From positions 1-6,297 of the forward strand of contig CALCBO010000314.1 of assembly GCA_937897245.1 (NCBI GenBank): 6,297 bases of DNA, in the 5' to 3' direction. A model generated the notes under the pieces. That model saw only the letters and a program-made list of their open reading frames with translations, ran no database searches and was not told where the DNA came from. Source of the DNA: an uncultured Caryophanales bacterium. Lineage in GTDB: Bacteria; Bacillota_I; Bacilli_A; RF39; UBA660. Of this stretch, positions 1 to 6,297 are shown one piece after another. Each line of letters opens with the position of its first letter. The first letter of the stretch is position 1. A program made the position numbers and the translations under genes.

Positions 1-484
1 AATTAGCACCACCACCAGCAGCAACCATAATTCTATCATTATTAGGAGTTAAATAATTACTATTTAAAGCTCTTACTTCAGTAGATTCTCCTCCTTCACC
101 TGTTGTCCCCATCTTACCTACATAAAAATATAATTTATCATTTTCATTTAAATGGATAACACCAGAAGTATAAGCTCCTTTGCCTCCATTTCCTCCTCCA
201 CCTTGAGCACCCCATAACTCTATTTTAAACCAGCCAGACTCACCTTCTGGAACGGTAAATTGTTGAAAAGTAGTATTACCTCCTTCATCAACCCTTTTCC
301 CAAAAGTACTCTCAGCCATACTAAATCTAGTTAAATCTTCTTCAATAATCTTCGCAAAATCATTATTATTCTTTCTAACTGCAGACATATTAGCCATCAA
401 CATTGCAATTAACATAATACCCATTATAGATATTCCATATATTATAGTTGAAATCGCAAACCCTTTATTATTCAATTTTTTCAT
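1..484 (-). CDS. Pilin-like, glycine-rich surface protein (3' end cut by window edge)
   Basis: The first 161 residues are visible and the frame stays open to the left edge, so the C-terminus is missing. The N-terminus (MKKLNNKGFAIST) resembles a type IV prepilin leader: a short basic segment, a Gly-Phe junction at residues 8-9, then a hydrophobic helix to about residue 32. The usual Glu at mature position 5 is Thr here. Residues about 75-161 look like the glycine-rich domain of bacterial surface proteins (Pfam Gly_rich type): FTVPEGESGWFKIELWGAQ, a Gly-run, and near the edge RIMVAAGGGAN. The likely role is an exported, membrane-anchored or pilus-like surface protein; this is inferred from architecture. 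The ATG at 484 is preceded by GGTGA with a 5-base spacer; an in-frame GTG at 493 would need another ribosome site. It lies 31 bases after rsmD, with no terminator between, so co-transcription is possible. A non-pilin membrane-anchored adhesin is the main alternative. Confidence 0.8.
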   Translation of the reverse strand, partial: MKKLNNKGFAISTIIYGISIMGIMLIAMLMANMSAVRKNNNDFAKIIEEDLTRFSMAESTFGKRVDEGGNTTFQQFTVPEGESGWFKIELWGAQGGGGNGGKGAYTSGVIHLNENDKLYFYVGKMGTTGEGGESTEVRALNSNYLTPNNDRIMVAAGGGAN

Positions 485-515
485 ATTTGTCACCATCTAT
501 TCTAAAAATATTCTA

Positions 516-1067
516 TCATATTTTTTTGAATAAAACTACATATTTATCTCCATACTTTTTCATTTTTATTATTTTATAATTTATAAATTCATTTATTTTC
601 TCTAATTTATTACTCTCACAAATTACTATACCATTATTATTCAATAAATGATATCTATCTATTAATCCCATACAGACACTAATATAATCAGTATCATAGG
701 GAGGATCTAAAAATATTAAATCAAACCTAATATCTCCATTACAATATTCTTTTAATAATTGTTTAAAATCCCCCAACCTAATATCATAAAAAGCCTCATC
801 AATACCTAAATTCTTAATATTATTATTAATTATTTTAATAGCTTTTTTATTAGAATCACCAAAATAAGCTTTACTTGCTCCCATACTTAAAGCTTCTATT
901 CCTAAATTACCACTACCCGCAAATAAATCTAAAACTATACTACCTGAAATATTATTTTGAATAATCGCAAATAAACTCTCTTTTACTCTATCCATAGTAG
1001 GTCTAGTACCCAATAAATCAAACCCTTCTAATTTTCTTCCTTTATATAATCCACTAATTACTTTCAT
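516..1067 (-). CDS. rsmD: 16S rRNA (guanine(966)-N2)-methyltransferase RsmD
   Basis: RsmD transfers a methyl group from S-adenosylmethionine to N2 of G966 (E. coli numbering) of 16S rRNA in the small ribosomal subunit. The 183-residue protein has the normal family length and opens with the family signature MKVISGLYKGRKL. RPT at residues 22-24 and RVKESLF (27-33) are also typical. The SAM-binding motif I is DLFAGSGNLG at 47-56, and the catalytic motif IV is DPPY at 121-124, as in N2/N4 amino-methyltransferases. I chose the ATG at 1067 over an in-frame ATG two codons upstream (1073): the AAAGGA ribosome site is correctly spaced for 1067 and would overlap the start at 1073, and homologues begin M-(K/R)-V-I-S-G. 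The start overlaps the ylbF stop as ATGA, indicating translational coupling. The gene ends in tandem stops (TGA TAG). In B. subtilis this is ylbH, in the same context. Confidence 0.95.
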   Translation of the reverse strand: MKVISGLYKGRKLEGFDLLGTRPTMDRVKESLFAIIQNNISGSIVLDLFAGSGNLGIEALSMGASKAYFGDSNKKAIKIINNNIKNLGIDEAFYDIRLGDFKQLLKEYCNGDIRFDLIFLDPPYDTDYISVCMGLIDRYHLLNNNGIVICESNKLEKINEFINYKIIKMKKYGDKYVVLFKKI

Positions 1068-1348
1068 AAACATCCTTTATTCTTACTACTAATTTCTTTT
1101 AATCTTTGATTTATCTTTAATACTAAAAAGTTAAGTTCTACTTCTTCATGTTTATACTCTCTATAAAAAGAATTATTAATTATTCTTAATTTTACTTTAT
1201 CATCTGGATATAATCTATTCAACTCTATATCTTTCAATAAATCTTTTTCTAAATTAATACTTTCATTTAATTCTTTGATTCTTTTAACTATCTTAGTATT
1301 ATCTAATTCTTTTTTTAAATTGTCTACTTTTTCTATTAACTCTTCCAT
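1064..1348 (-). CDS. ylbF: YlbF-family (Com_YlbF) helical regulator
   Basis: A 94-residue, highly charged, predicted all-helical protein. The assignment rests on the position between a YlbE-like gene and rsmD, and on a YlbF-like pattern: an N-terminal amphipathic helix (MEELIEKVDNLKKELDN), a central REYKHEEVELNFL segment at about 63-75, and a Cys near the C-terminus (KGCL). In B. subtilis YlbF works with YmcA and YaaT in a complex that modulates RNase Y-dependent mRNA processing and affects competence, biofilm and sporulation. That complex carries Fe-S clusters, and YlbF contributes C-terminal cysteines. This copy is much shorter than the B. subtilis protein (about 149 residues) and has only one Cys, so cluster binding by this chain alone is doubtful. 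The ribosome site is weak. It starts 22 bases after ylbE and its TGA overlaps the rsmD ATG. A merely similar helical protein is the alternative. Confidence 0.75.
   Translation of the reverse strand: MEELIEKVDNLKKELDNTKIVKRIKELNESINLEKDLLKDIELNRLYPDDKVKLRIINNSFYREYKHEEVELNFLVLKINQRLKEISSKNKGCL
1073..1078 (-). promoter_or_regulatory. Ribosome binding site deciding the rsmD start
   Basis: AAAGGA on the minus strand lies 5 bases before the ATG at 1067, inside the last codons of ylbF. It matches the anti-Shine-Dalgarno core and excludes the alternative ATG at 1073, which it would overlap. Confidence 0.75.
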
Positions 1349-1370
1349 ATCTCTATTCTACCATATTTTT

Positions 1371-1592
1371 TTAATCTATAACACTCATAATTGTTTGAAT
1401 TAAACTTAATCTATTCTCTATTCTTTCTAATTTATCTGTAAATCTCATTTTATATTTTTCTTTCGCAATTCTCTCTAATTCATAAATATAATTATCATTC
1501 TCTAATAAATATTGATAATGATATGATTCATCTCTTAATATTTGATAAAGTAATGGATTACTTCTTATTTTCTTTAATAATAATGGATTCAT
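1371..1592 (-). CDS. ylbE: YlbE-like small protein
   Basis: A 73-residue protein of unknown biochemical function. It resembles the YlbE-like family of Bacilli in size and in the pattern of an N-terminal helix with an asparagine-proline turn (RSNPLLYQILRDES), an aromatic-rich middle (YHYQYLLENDNYIYELE, about 25-41), and a C-terminal amphipathic helix (RIENRLSLIQTIMSVID). No signal peptide or membrane segment is evident, so it is probably cytoplasmic. Its ATG overlaps the ylbD stop by one base (TAATG), and an AGAGG ribosome site lies inside the end of ylbD, so the two are translationally coupled. The place between ylbD and ylbF is the same as in B. subtilis and is the strongest support. The family call comes from recalled sequence pattern and synteny, not from a search. 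Confidence 0.75.
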   Translation of the reverse strand: MNPLLLKKIRSNPLLYQILRDESYHYQYLLENDNYIYELERIAKEKYKMRFTDKLERIENRLSLIQTIMSVID

Positions 1593-1936
1593 TAATCTTC
1601 AAACCTCTTATATATTGGTCTTGCTTCATATTTATTACTATTACCTATACCTATATCTTGTAGCAAATTAATTGTCTTCTGTATATTAGTTATACCTTTC
1701 TGTACAGAATCCATATCTATATTTTTAAAAGTAGTAATAAAATCTTTCATTGTACTTGCACCTCCTACAATATTATCAGTTATTTTATTAGTAAAATATT
1801 TATTCCATATTACATTATCTTCTCCATATATTTCATATAATTCATATAATTGTTGCCATGAAATATTTCCTTCTAAAACTACATTAGCAAGTTCCACATG
1901 CTTTCTCGCAAAATTCTTAAATGATTCTTTAGACAT
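1592..1936 (-). CDS. ylbD: YlbD-like protein (putative coat protein family)
   Basis: A 114-residue soluble protein resembling the YlbD family. The N-terminal part (residues 1-45) has the family pattern of a basic helix followed by WQQLYELYEIYGED (27-40) and a Trp at 44. The C-terminal part has an amphipathic helix (DMDSVQKGITNIQKTINLL, 74-92), and the chain ends in RPIYKRFED, also family-like. In Bacillus the family is annotated as a putative spore coat protein, but the name is weakly founded. No sporulation gene is visible here, so I would not infer spore formation from it. The ATG at 1936 has a GGTGA ribosome site 4 bases upstream (1941-1945). It is the first gene after the parC terminator and presumably the first of the ylbD-ylbE-ylbF-rsmD unit. 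Confidence 0.8.
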   Translation of the reverse strand: MSKESFKNFARKHVELANVVLEGNISWQQLYELYEIYGEDNVIWNKYFTNKITDNIVGGASTMKDFITTFKNIDMDSVQKGITNIQKTINLLQDIGIGNSNKYEARPIYKRFED

Positions 1937-1968
1937 AACATCACCACTATATAATATGTTTAAAAACC

Positions 1969-1992
1969 AAAAAAAGAAGAGTTTTACTCTTC
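1969..1992 (-). terminator. Intrinsic terminator after parC
   Basis: Read on the minus strand, GAAGAGT-AAA-ACTCTTC forms a perfect 7-bp stem with a 3-base loop (1976-1992), followed at once by seven T (1969-1975). The left arm is made of the last two parC codons (GAA GAG) and the first base of its TAA stop. There is no T-tract on the other side, so it should act only on transcripts coming from parC. It separates the topoisomerase IV operon from the ylbD unit. Confidence 0.85.
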
Positions 1993-4569
1993 ATTTAAAA
2001 AATCATCTATAGTCATTAATCTATCATCTATTTCTTGTAATGACACTCGCTTTCTTGGCTTTTTCTCATCAATTACTTGTATTATTCTAGGCTCTTCAGT
2101 ATCTTCACTATCATCAATATTTGTTATTTTTTCTTGATGTTTTTCTAAACGTACTAATGATGGAATAACAAAAGCATTTGATATCTCACTCTTTGATATT
2201 TGTGTACCAGTAGAATAACGATCTAATATTGGTAATTCTGTCAATTTATGATGGCTAATTATGCCATTTAATACACCAATATAATTCCTTGAATCTTCGA
2301 TAAAAGTTGTTAGTACTCTATATGGATTAGATTTTACTTCTCTTAGTACTTGTATTCCTCTTCTTGTTCTAGTTGATAATTCAAATTCCGCTAAACGAAC
2401 TCTCTTACCTGTTCCTCTAGTTGTTAAGACTGCTAAAAACTCATGTACATTATAAGAGAAATTATTAACTGCTATAATCTGATCATCTTTTAACTTCATC
2501 GCTTTAACTCCACTAGCTTTAACTCCTACTATTGGAATTTCATCTGTTTTAAAGCTTAATCCATAACCCGAATCTGTAGTTAAGAAGACTGTATCATAAT
2601 CCTCTACTAAAACAGATAATACTTTATCATTTTCTTTTAATTTCATACAACTAGTAGCTTTATTATATCTTTGTAATTTAAAATCTTTTAATTTACTTCG
2701 TTTTATCATTCCACTACAAGTAGTAATAATAATATTTTTATCACTCTTAAAATCATAAGCAGGAATAGAGGTCACAATACTTTCTTCCCCTGGAATAGCT
2801 ATTACATTACTTACATGTTTTGGCATATCTTTCCATTTTAAATCTGGAATTATATGTACTGGTATATGTAAATAATTGCCTCCAGTAGTAAATACTAAAA
2901 TAGTATCGGTAGTATTCATCTCATATAATCCTATAATATAATCATTTTCTTTTAAAGTAATATCTTCTGGATTACTAGCAGTATAACTTCTAAATGATGT
3001 TCTTTTAATATAACCATCTTTAGTAACTGCTACTACTACATCTTCTTTTGGAATCATATCTGTCTCATCTATTTTTATTTCCGTAATTTCATCTTTTATA
3101 TCTGTAAGTCTATCTTCCCCATAAGTATCTCTAACTGCTCTTAAATCTTTTTTCATAACTGATTTTAAGACTTCTTCACTACCTAAAATAGCTGTTAATC
3201 CATTAATTATCTTTTCTAATGTTTCTTTCTCATTCTCTAAAGCGACAACATCTGTATTAGTTAATCTATATAATTGTAATGTTACTATAGCTTCTGCTTG
3301 TTCTTCACTAAATTGAAATTCTTTTACTAAATTCTCTTTAGCATTACTTTTATTCTTACTAGCTCTAATAACTGCAATTACTTCATCTAATATAGATATA
3401 CATTTAATTAAACCTTCTACTATATGATATCTAGCTTTAGCATGTGCTAAGTCAAATTCTGTTCTTCTTCGTACTACTTCTTTTTGATGATTAATAAAAG
3501 CATCTAATGATTCTCTAAGTCCTAGTAACTTAGGTCTTCTATTAACTATAGACACCATATTAAAGTTATAACTTATTTGCATATCTGTATTTTTTAATAA
3601 ATAATTTATTATTAAATCTACATTAGCATTTTTCTTTAAATCTATAACTATTCTAACATCAGCTGCCGACTCATCTCTAACTTCAACTATACCATCTACT
3701 TTTTTATCAATCCTAATATCATCCATCTTTTTAACCATGGCTGCTTTATTAACTTCAAATGGTATTTCAGTAATTATTATTTGTGGAGTACCTTTTTCTT
3801 TTTCAATAGTATATCTACTTTTTATAATAATACGTCCTCTTCCATGTTCATAAGCTGAACGTATACCATCTATTCCTTCTACTATTCCTCCTGTTGGAAA
3901 ATCTGGTCCTTTTACATATTTCATCAATGTATCTAAACCACAATTAGGATTATCTATTCTATGAATTGTAGCTTCTATTACTTCTTTTAAATTATGTGGT
4001 GGAATATTAGTGGCATATCCTGCAGAAATCCCTTGAGCACCATATACTAATAGTGCTGGAAAACGTGCTGGTAAAACCGTAGGCTCAATAGTTGTATCAT
4101 CAAAGTTTGGTGAAAACTCTACCGTATCTTTATCGATATCTCTAAGCATTTCATTACTTATTTTAGAAAGTCTAGCTTCTGTATAACGATAAGCAGCCGG
4201 ACTATCGCCATCAATAGAACCATTATTACCATGCATATCTATATAAGGCATTCTAGTCTTCCAAGGTTGACTCATTCTAACCATTGCATCGTAAATAGAA
4301 GTATCTCCATGAGGATGATAATTACCAATAACATCTCCTACAGTCTTAGCGCTCTTTCTATATCCTTTATCATAAGTATTCTTCTCTTTATGCATAGAAT
4401 ATAATATTCTTCTTTGAACTGGTTTTAATCCATCTCTAGCATCTGGAATAGCTCTATCTTGAATAATATATTTAGAATAACTACCAAATCTTTCACCCAT
4501 TATATCTTCTAACGTATAATCAAATATTTTTTCAATTACTTCTTCTGTCTCTGTTTTTTTTCTAGGCAT
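1984..4569 (-). CDS. parC: DNA topoisomerase IV subunit A (ParC)
   Basis: ParC is the DNA-breaking subunit of topoisomerase IV. With ParE it passes one duplex through another using ATP, unlinking replicated chromosomes. The 861-residue chain shows the winged-helix/tower core (about 12-500) with IGNYHPHGD (81-89), the catalytic Tyr129 in AAYRYTEARL preceded by Arg128, and ISAGYATNIPPHNL (181-194). The coiled-coil and hinge follow (about 360-480, including LQLYRLTNTD). A beta-pinwheel C-terminal domain (about 508-805) has blades such as VTKDGYIKR, CSGMIKRS and TRGTGKRVRL. It is called ParC and not GyrA because of HGNNGSIDGDSP, RTRRGIQVLREVKSNP in place of a GyrA box (QRRGGKG), and the adjacent parE. 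Thr90 and Asp94 occupy the quinolone positions (S80 and E84 in S. aureus). It is longer than typical Bacilli ParC (about 800) through roughly 10 N-terminal residues and a charged tail (806-861). It starts 30 bases after the preceding gene and ends inside a terminator stem. Confidence 0.96.
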   Translation of the reverse strand: MPRKKTETEEVIEKIFDYTLEDIMGERFGSYSKYIIQDRAIPDARDGLKPVQRRILYSMHKEKNTYDKGYRKSAKTVGDVIGNYHPHGDTSIYDAMVRMSQPWKTRMPYIDMHGNNGSIDGDSPAAYRYTEARLSKISNEMLRDIDKDTVEFSPNFDDTTIEPTVLPARFPALLVYGAQGISAGYATNIPPHNLKEVIEATIHRIDNPNCGLDTLMKYVKGPDFPTGGIVEGIDGIRSAYEHGRGRIIIKSRYTIEKEKGTPQIIITEIPFEVNKAAMVKKMDDIRIDKKVDGIVEVRDESAADVRIVIDLKKNANVDLIINYLLKNTDMQISYNFNMVSIVNRRPKLLGLRESLDAFINHQKEVVRRRTEFDLAHAKARYHIVEGLIKCISILDEVIAVIRASKNKSNAKENLVKEFQFSEEQAEAIVTLQLYRLTNTDVVALENEKETLEKIINGLTAILGSEEVLKSVMKKDLRAVRDTYGEDRLTDIKDEITEIKIDETDMIPKEDVVVAVTKDGYIKRTSFRSYTASNPEDITLKENDYIIGLYEMNTTDTILVFTTGGNYLHIPVHIIPDLKWKDMPKHVSNVIAIPGEESIVTSIPAYDFKSDKNIIITTCSGMIKRSKLKDFKLQRYNKATSCMKLKENDKVLSVLVEDYDTVFLTTDSGYGLSFKTDEIPIVGVKASGVKAMKLKDDQIIAVNNFSYNVHEFLAVLTTRGTGKRVRLAEFELSTRTRRGIQVLREVKSNPYRVLTTFIEDSRNYIGVLNGIISHHKLTELPILDRYSTGTQISKSEISNAFVIPSLVRLEKHQEKITNIDDSEDTEEPRIIQVIDEKKPRKRVSLQEIDDRLMTIDDFLNEE

Positions 4570-4599
4570 TATACCACTACTTTCTATTTTTTATTTCAA

Positions 4600-5088
4600 T
4601 TATTTTGAATTAGACTTCTTAATTACTTTATCAACATTCTCTTTTGAAGAATATTTATATCTTTCTAAAAAAGCTTTGATAAATTGTTGCATTCTTTCAG
4701 GTCTATTATTATAAATATCAGTTAAATAATCAGCTAAATATGAATCAACTGTTTGATCTAAATTACTAATATCAGTTCTTGAAAGCACTTCAACATTTAA
4801 AACATTATTAGTAATATAATCGTAACAATTAATACAACTATATACAACAAAGAATATATACTCTTCATTAAATACATTAAAATCAAAAAGCTCTTCAAAT
4901 GTTAAACCATCAAAATTATTAAAATCTGCTATTAATATACCTTTTAATTGTTTATTAAGAACACGTTCTATATCCTTCAAATCTTTACATTTAGCTAATA
5001 ACTCATCAGTATCTATTTTATCTGTAAAGTTTGGAATAGTAAGGAACCCAAATTTTATTCCTTTTGCATCATAACTATCATTTTTCAT
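4600..5088 (-). CDS. Unrecognised 162-residue protein between parE and parC
   Basis: I do not recognise this family. The protein is acidic and Asn/Asp-rich for most of its length, with a basic C-terminus (KVIKKSNSK). A core hydrophobic segment, YIFFVVYSCINCYDYI (77-92), contains a CxxC pair (Cys85, Cys88), but acidic residues close by make a membrane span unlikely. A Cys34 is also present. The N-terminal part (IKFGFLTIPNF, 11-21; GILIADFNNFDGLTFEELFDF, about 50-70) looks like alternating strand and helix, and the C-terminal part (about 105-155) looks helical. There is no signal peptide. Coding status is supported by an uninterrupted frame, codon use like its neighbours, and a G-rich ribosome site 8 bases before the ATG. 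Gaps to parE and parC are about 30 bases with no terminator, so it is probably co-transcribed with them. A link to topoisomerase IV is suggested only by position. Confidence 0.8.
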   Translation of the reverse strand: MKNDSYDAKGIKFGFLTIPNFTDKIDTDELLAKCKDLKDIERVLNKQLKGILIADFNNFDGLTFEELFDFNVFNEEYIFFVVYSCINCYDYITNNVLNVEVLSRTDISNLDQTVDSYLADYLTDIYNNRPERMQQFIKAFLERYKYSSKENVDKVIKKSNSK

Positions 5089-5096
5089 TCAATAAT

Positions 5097-5102
5097 CCCC
5101 CC
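5097..5102 (-). promoter_or_regulatory. G-run ribosome binding site of the gene between parE and parC
   Basis: Six consecutive G (minus strand, followed by AT) lie 8 bases before the ATG at 5088, in an otherwise very AT-rich gap. It is the only plausible Shine-Dalgarno sequence here and supports this start. An all-G version is unusual compared with the GGTGA and AAAGGA sites elsewhere in the window. Confidence 0.6.
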
Positions 5103-5118
5103 GAACTATTTTATTTTT

Positions 5119-6297
5119 TTAAGCTATTTTGTAATCATCTTCCAAAGAGAATTCAACATTTTCTTCAATCCACTCTTTACGTGGCGGAACATCATCTCCC
5201 ATTAGAATGGAAACTCTTTTCTCTGCTAACTGTGCATCTTCTATATTAACTCTAATTAATGTTCTAGAACCTGGTTTCATTGTAGTCTCACATAACTGAT
5301 CAGCATTCATTTCACCAAGTCCTTTATATCTTTGAATATCACACTTCTTACCCTTTGTCATTTCTTTCATCTCTTCTACGGTATAAGCATACTCTACATT
5401 TTTACCAGACTGAATTTTAAAAAGTGGTGGTAAAGCTACAAATAATCTACCATCTTCTATTAACGGTTTCATATAACGATAGAAGAATGTTAGCAATAAA
5501 CACTGAATATGTCCTCCATCTTCATCAGCATCTGACATAATAATTACTTTAGAATACTCACAATCTTTAATATCAAAATTAGATCCATATCCAGCTCCAA
5601 TTGTATATATCATAGTATTAATTTCTTCATTTTTTAAAATATCGTCTTCTTTTGTTTTCTCCGTATTTAATACTTTACCACGAAGAGGAAGTATTGCTTG
5701 ATATTTTCTATCTCTTCCTTGTTTAGCTGAACCACCTGCAGAATCTCCTTCGACTAGGAATAATTCTTTTTTACTTTTTTCTTTGCTTTGAGCTGGAGCT
5801 AGTTTTCCAGATAAAGAACGTTCTTTATTATTTCTCTTTGTTCCACGTCTTGCTTCTTCTCTTGCCTTACGAGCAGCTTCACGAGCAATCTTACTCTTTA
5901 AACTCTTATTAATTATCTCTGTCGCAATTGCTTTATTTTCTTCTAAATAAACTCGCATCTGTTCTGTCACAATAGCCTCAACTGCACTTTTAGCCGCTGG
6001 TGTTCCAAGTTTTCCTTTAGTCTGTCCTTCAAACTGTAGTATTCCTTCAGGTATCTTTAAACTAACTACTGCCGTTAAACCTTCTCTAACATCACTACCT
6101 TCAAAAGCTTTACCTTTAACAAACCCATTAGTTTTAGCATAATCATTAAATACACGAGTTAAAGCAGTTTTAAATCCTACTTCATGACTACCACCATCTA
6201 TAGTTTTAACATTATTAACAAAAGATACAATGTTTTCATTATAAGTATCAGTATATTGCATTGAAATATCTACTTCAATTTTTTCTTTTGTGCCAGT
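5119..6297 (-). CDS. parE: DNA topoisomerase IV subunit B (ParE), 5' end beyond the window
   Basis: ParE hydrolyses ATP to drive strand passage by topoisomerase IV and carries the Toprim metal site. The frame is open to the right edge, giving 392 C-terminal residues of a chain normally near 650; the N-terminal ATP-binding (GHKL) fold is outside. An ATG at 6261 is internal: the 12 upstream codons (TGTKEKIEVDIS) continue the conserved transducer-domain sequence. Visible parts, counted from the edge, are the transducer domain (SFVNNVKTIDGGSHEVGFK, about 25-43), a basic helix, then Toprim with EGDSAGGSAKQGRDRKY (183-199), LRGKVLNTEK and the metal-binding DADED (256-260). RYKGLGEMNADQL (323-335) is the conserved C-terminal motif. 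NEEINTMIYTIGAG and the lack of an inserted Toprim domain favour ParE over GyrB, as does the nearby parC. It is followed 30 bases later by the unknown gene. Confidence 0.95.
   Translation of the reverse strand, partial: TGTKEKIEVDISMQYTDTYNENIVSFVNNVKTIDGGSHEVGFKTALTRVFNDYAKTNGFVKGKAFEGSDVREGLTAVVSLKIPEGILQFEGQTKGKLGTPAAKSAVEAIVTEQMRVYLEENKAIATEIINKSLKSKIAREAARKAREEARRGTKRNNKERSLSGKLAPAQSKEKSKKELFLVEGDSAGGSAKQGRDRKYQAILPLRGKVLNTEKTKEDDILKNEEINTMIYTIGAGYGSNFDIKDCEYSKVIIMSDADEDGGHIQCLLLTFFYRYMKPLIEDGRLFVALPPLFKIQSGKNVEYAYTVEEMKEMTKGKKCDIQRYKGLGEMNADQLCETTMKPGSRTLIRVNIEDAQLAEKRVSILMGDDVPPRKEWIEENVEFSLEDDYKIA

Noticed and set aside
515..520. TATGAT as a -10 box for the pilin-like gene
   Set aside because: No credible -35 element lies 16-18 bases upstream, and similar AT-rich hexamers recur throughout.
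1064..1066. TGA read as Trp (Mycoplasma-type code)
   Set aside because: ylbF and rsmD end naturally at TGA, ylbF with an ATGA overlap to rsmD, and the visible Trp codons are TGG.
1068..1073. ATG at 1073 as the rsmD start (adding Met-Phe)
   Set aside because: The AAAGGA site overlaps it, and RsmD homologues begin at the M-K-V-I-S-G methionine, which is the ATG at 1067.
1951..1978. Possible promoter before ylbD (minus-strand TTCTTT, 16-base spacer, TATTAT)
   Set aside because: The -35 match is poor and lies in the terminator stem and T-tract, and transcription would begin on top of the ribosome site; AT-rich DNA gives such matches by chance. The true promoter of this unit remains unclear.
5064..5249. 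A 61-codon plus-strand open frame
   Set aside because: It lies opposite the parE 3' end, the gap and the start of the unknown gene; its composition (His, Leu and Phe-rich) is that of an antisense shadow.
6259..6261. ATG at 6261 as the parE start
   Set aside because: The upstream codons to the window edge are in frame and continue conserved ParE sequence, and the ATPase domain must lie further upstream.

Overview
The window is AT-rich and almost fully coding, with every convincing gene on the minus strand, so the biological order runs from high to low coordinates. Gene content points to a low-GC Bacillota: topoisomerase IV genes parE and parC lie close together, and they are followed by a ylbD-ylbE-ylbF-rsmD block matching the order known from Bacillus subtilis. 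TGA is used as a stop (ylbF and rsmD both end in TGA and Trp is written TGG), so this is genetic code 11 and not the Mycoplasma code. A divergent, possibly host-associated lineage of class Bacilli is the most economical guess, but taxonomy cannot be fixed from the sequence alone.

Region 1 (6297 to about 1969): the 3' part of parE, then an unrecognised 162-residue protein, then a complete parC. Gaps are about 30 bases each, so this reads as one operon, and it closes with an intrinsic terminator whose stem is built from the last codons of parC. ParE (ATPase and Toprim subunit) and ParC (cleavage subunit) form topoisomerase IV, which decatenates daughter chromosomes. The protein between them has no function I can assign.

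Region 2 (1936 to 516): three small proteins of the YlbD, YlbE and YlbF families and the 16S rRNA methyltransferase RsmD. They are tightly packed (1-base overlap, 22-base gap, 4-base ATGA overlap) and very probably co-transcribed. In B. subtilis, ylbG sits between ylbF and rsmD, and coaD follows rsmD; neither occurs at those positions here.

Region 3 (484 to the left edge): the 5' part of a gene, cut by the window edge, for a surface or secreted protein. It has a pilin-like N-terminus followed by a glycine-rich domain.

No tRNA, rRNA, CRISPR array, insertion sequence or long repeat was seen. No intergenic stretch exceeds about 50 bases. The points most worth a second look are the unknown gene between parE and parC and the non-canonical pilin-like/glycine-rich protein.
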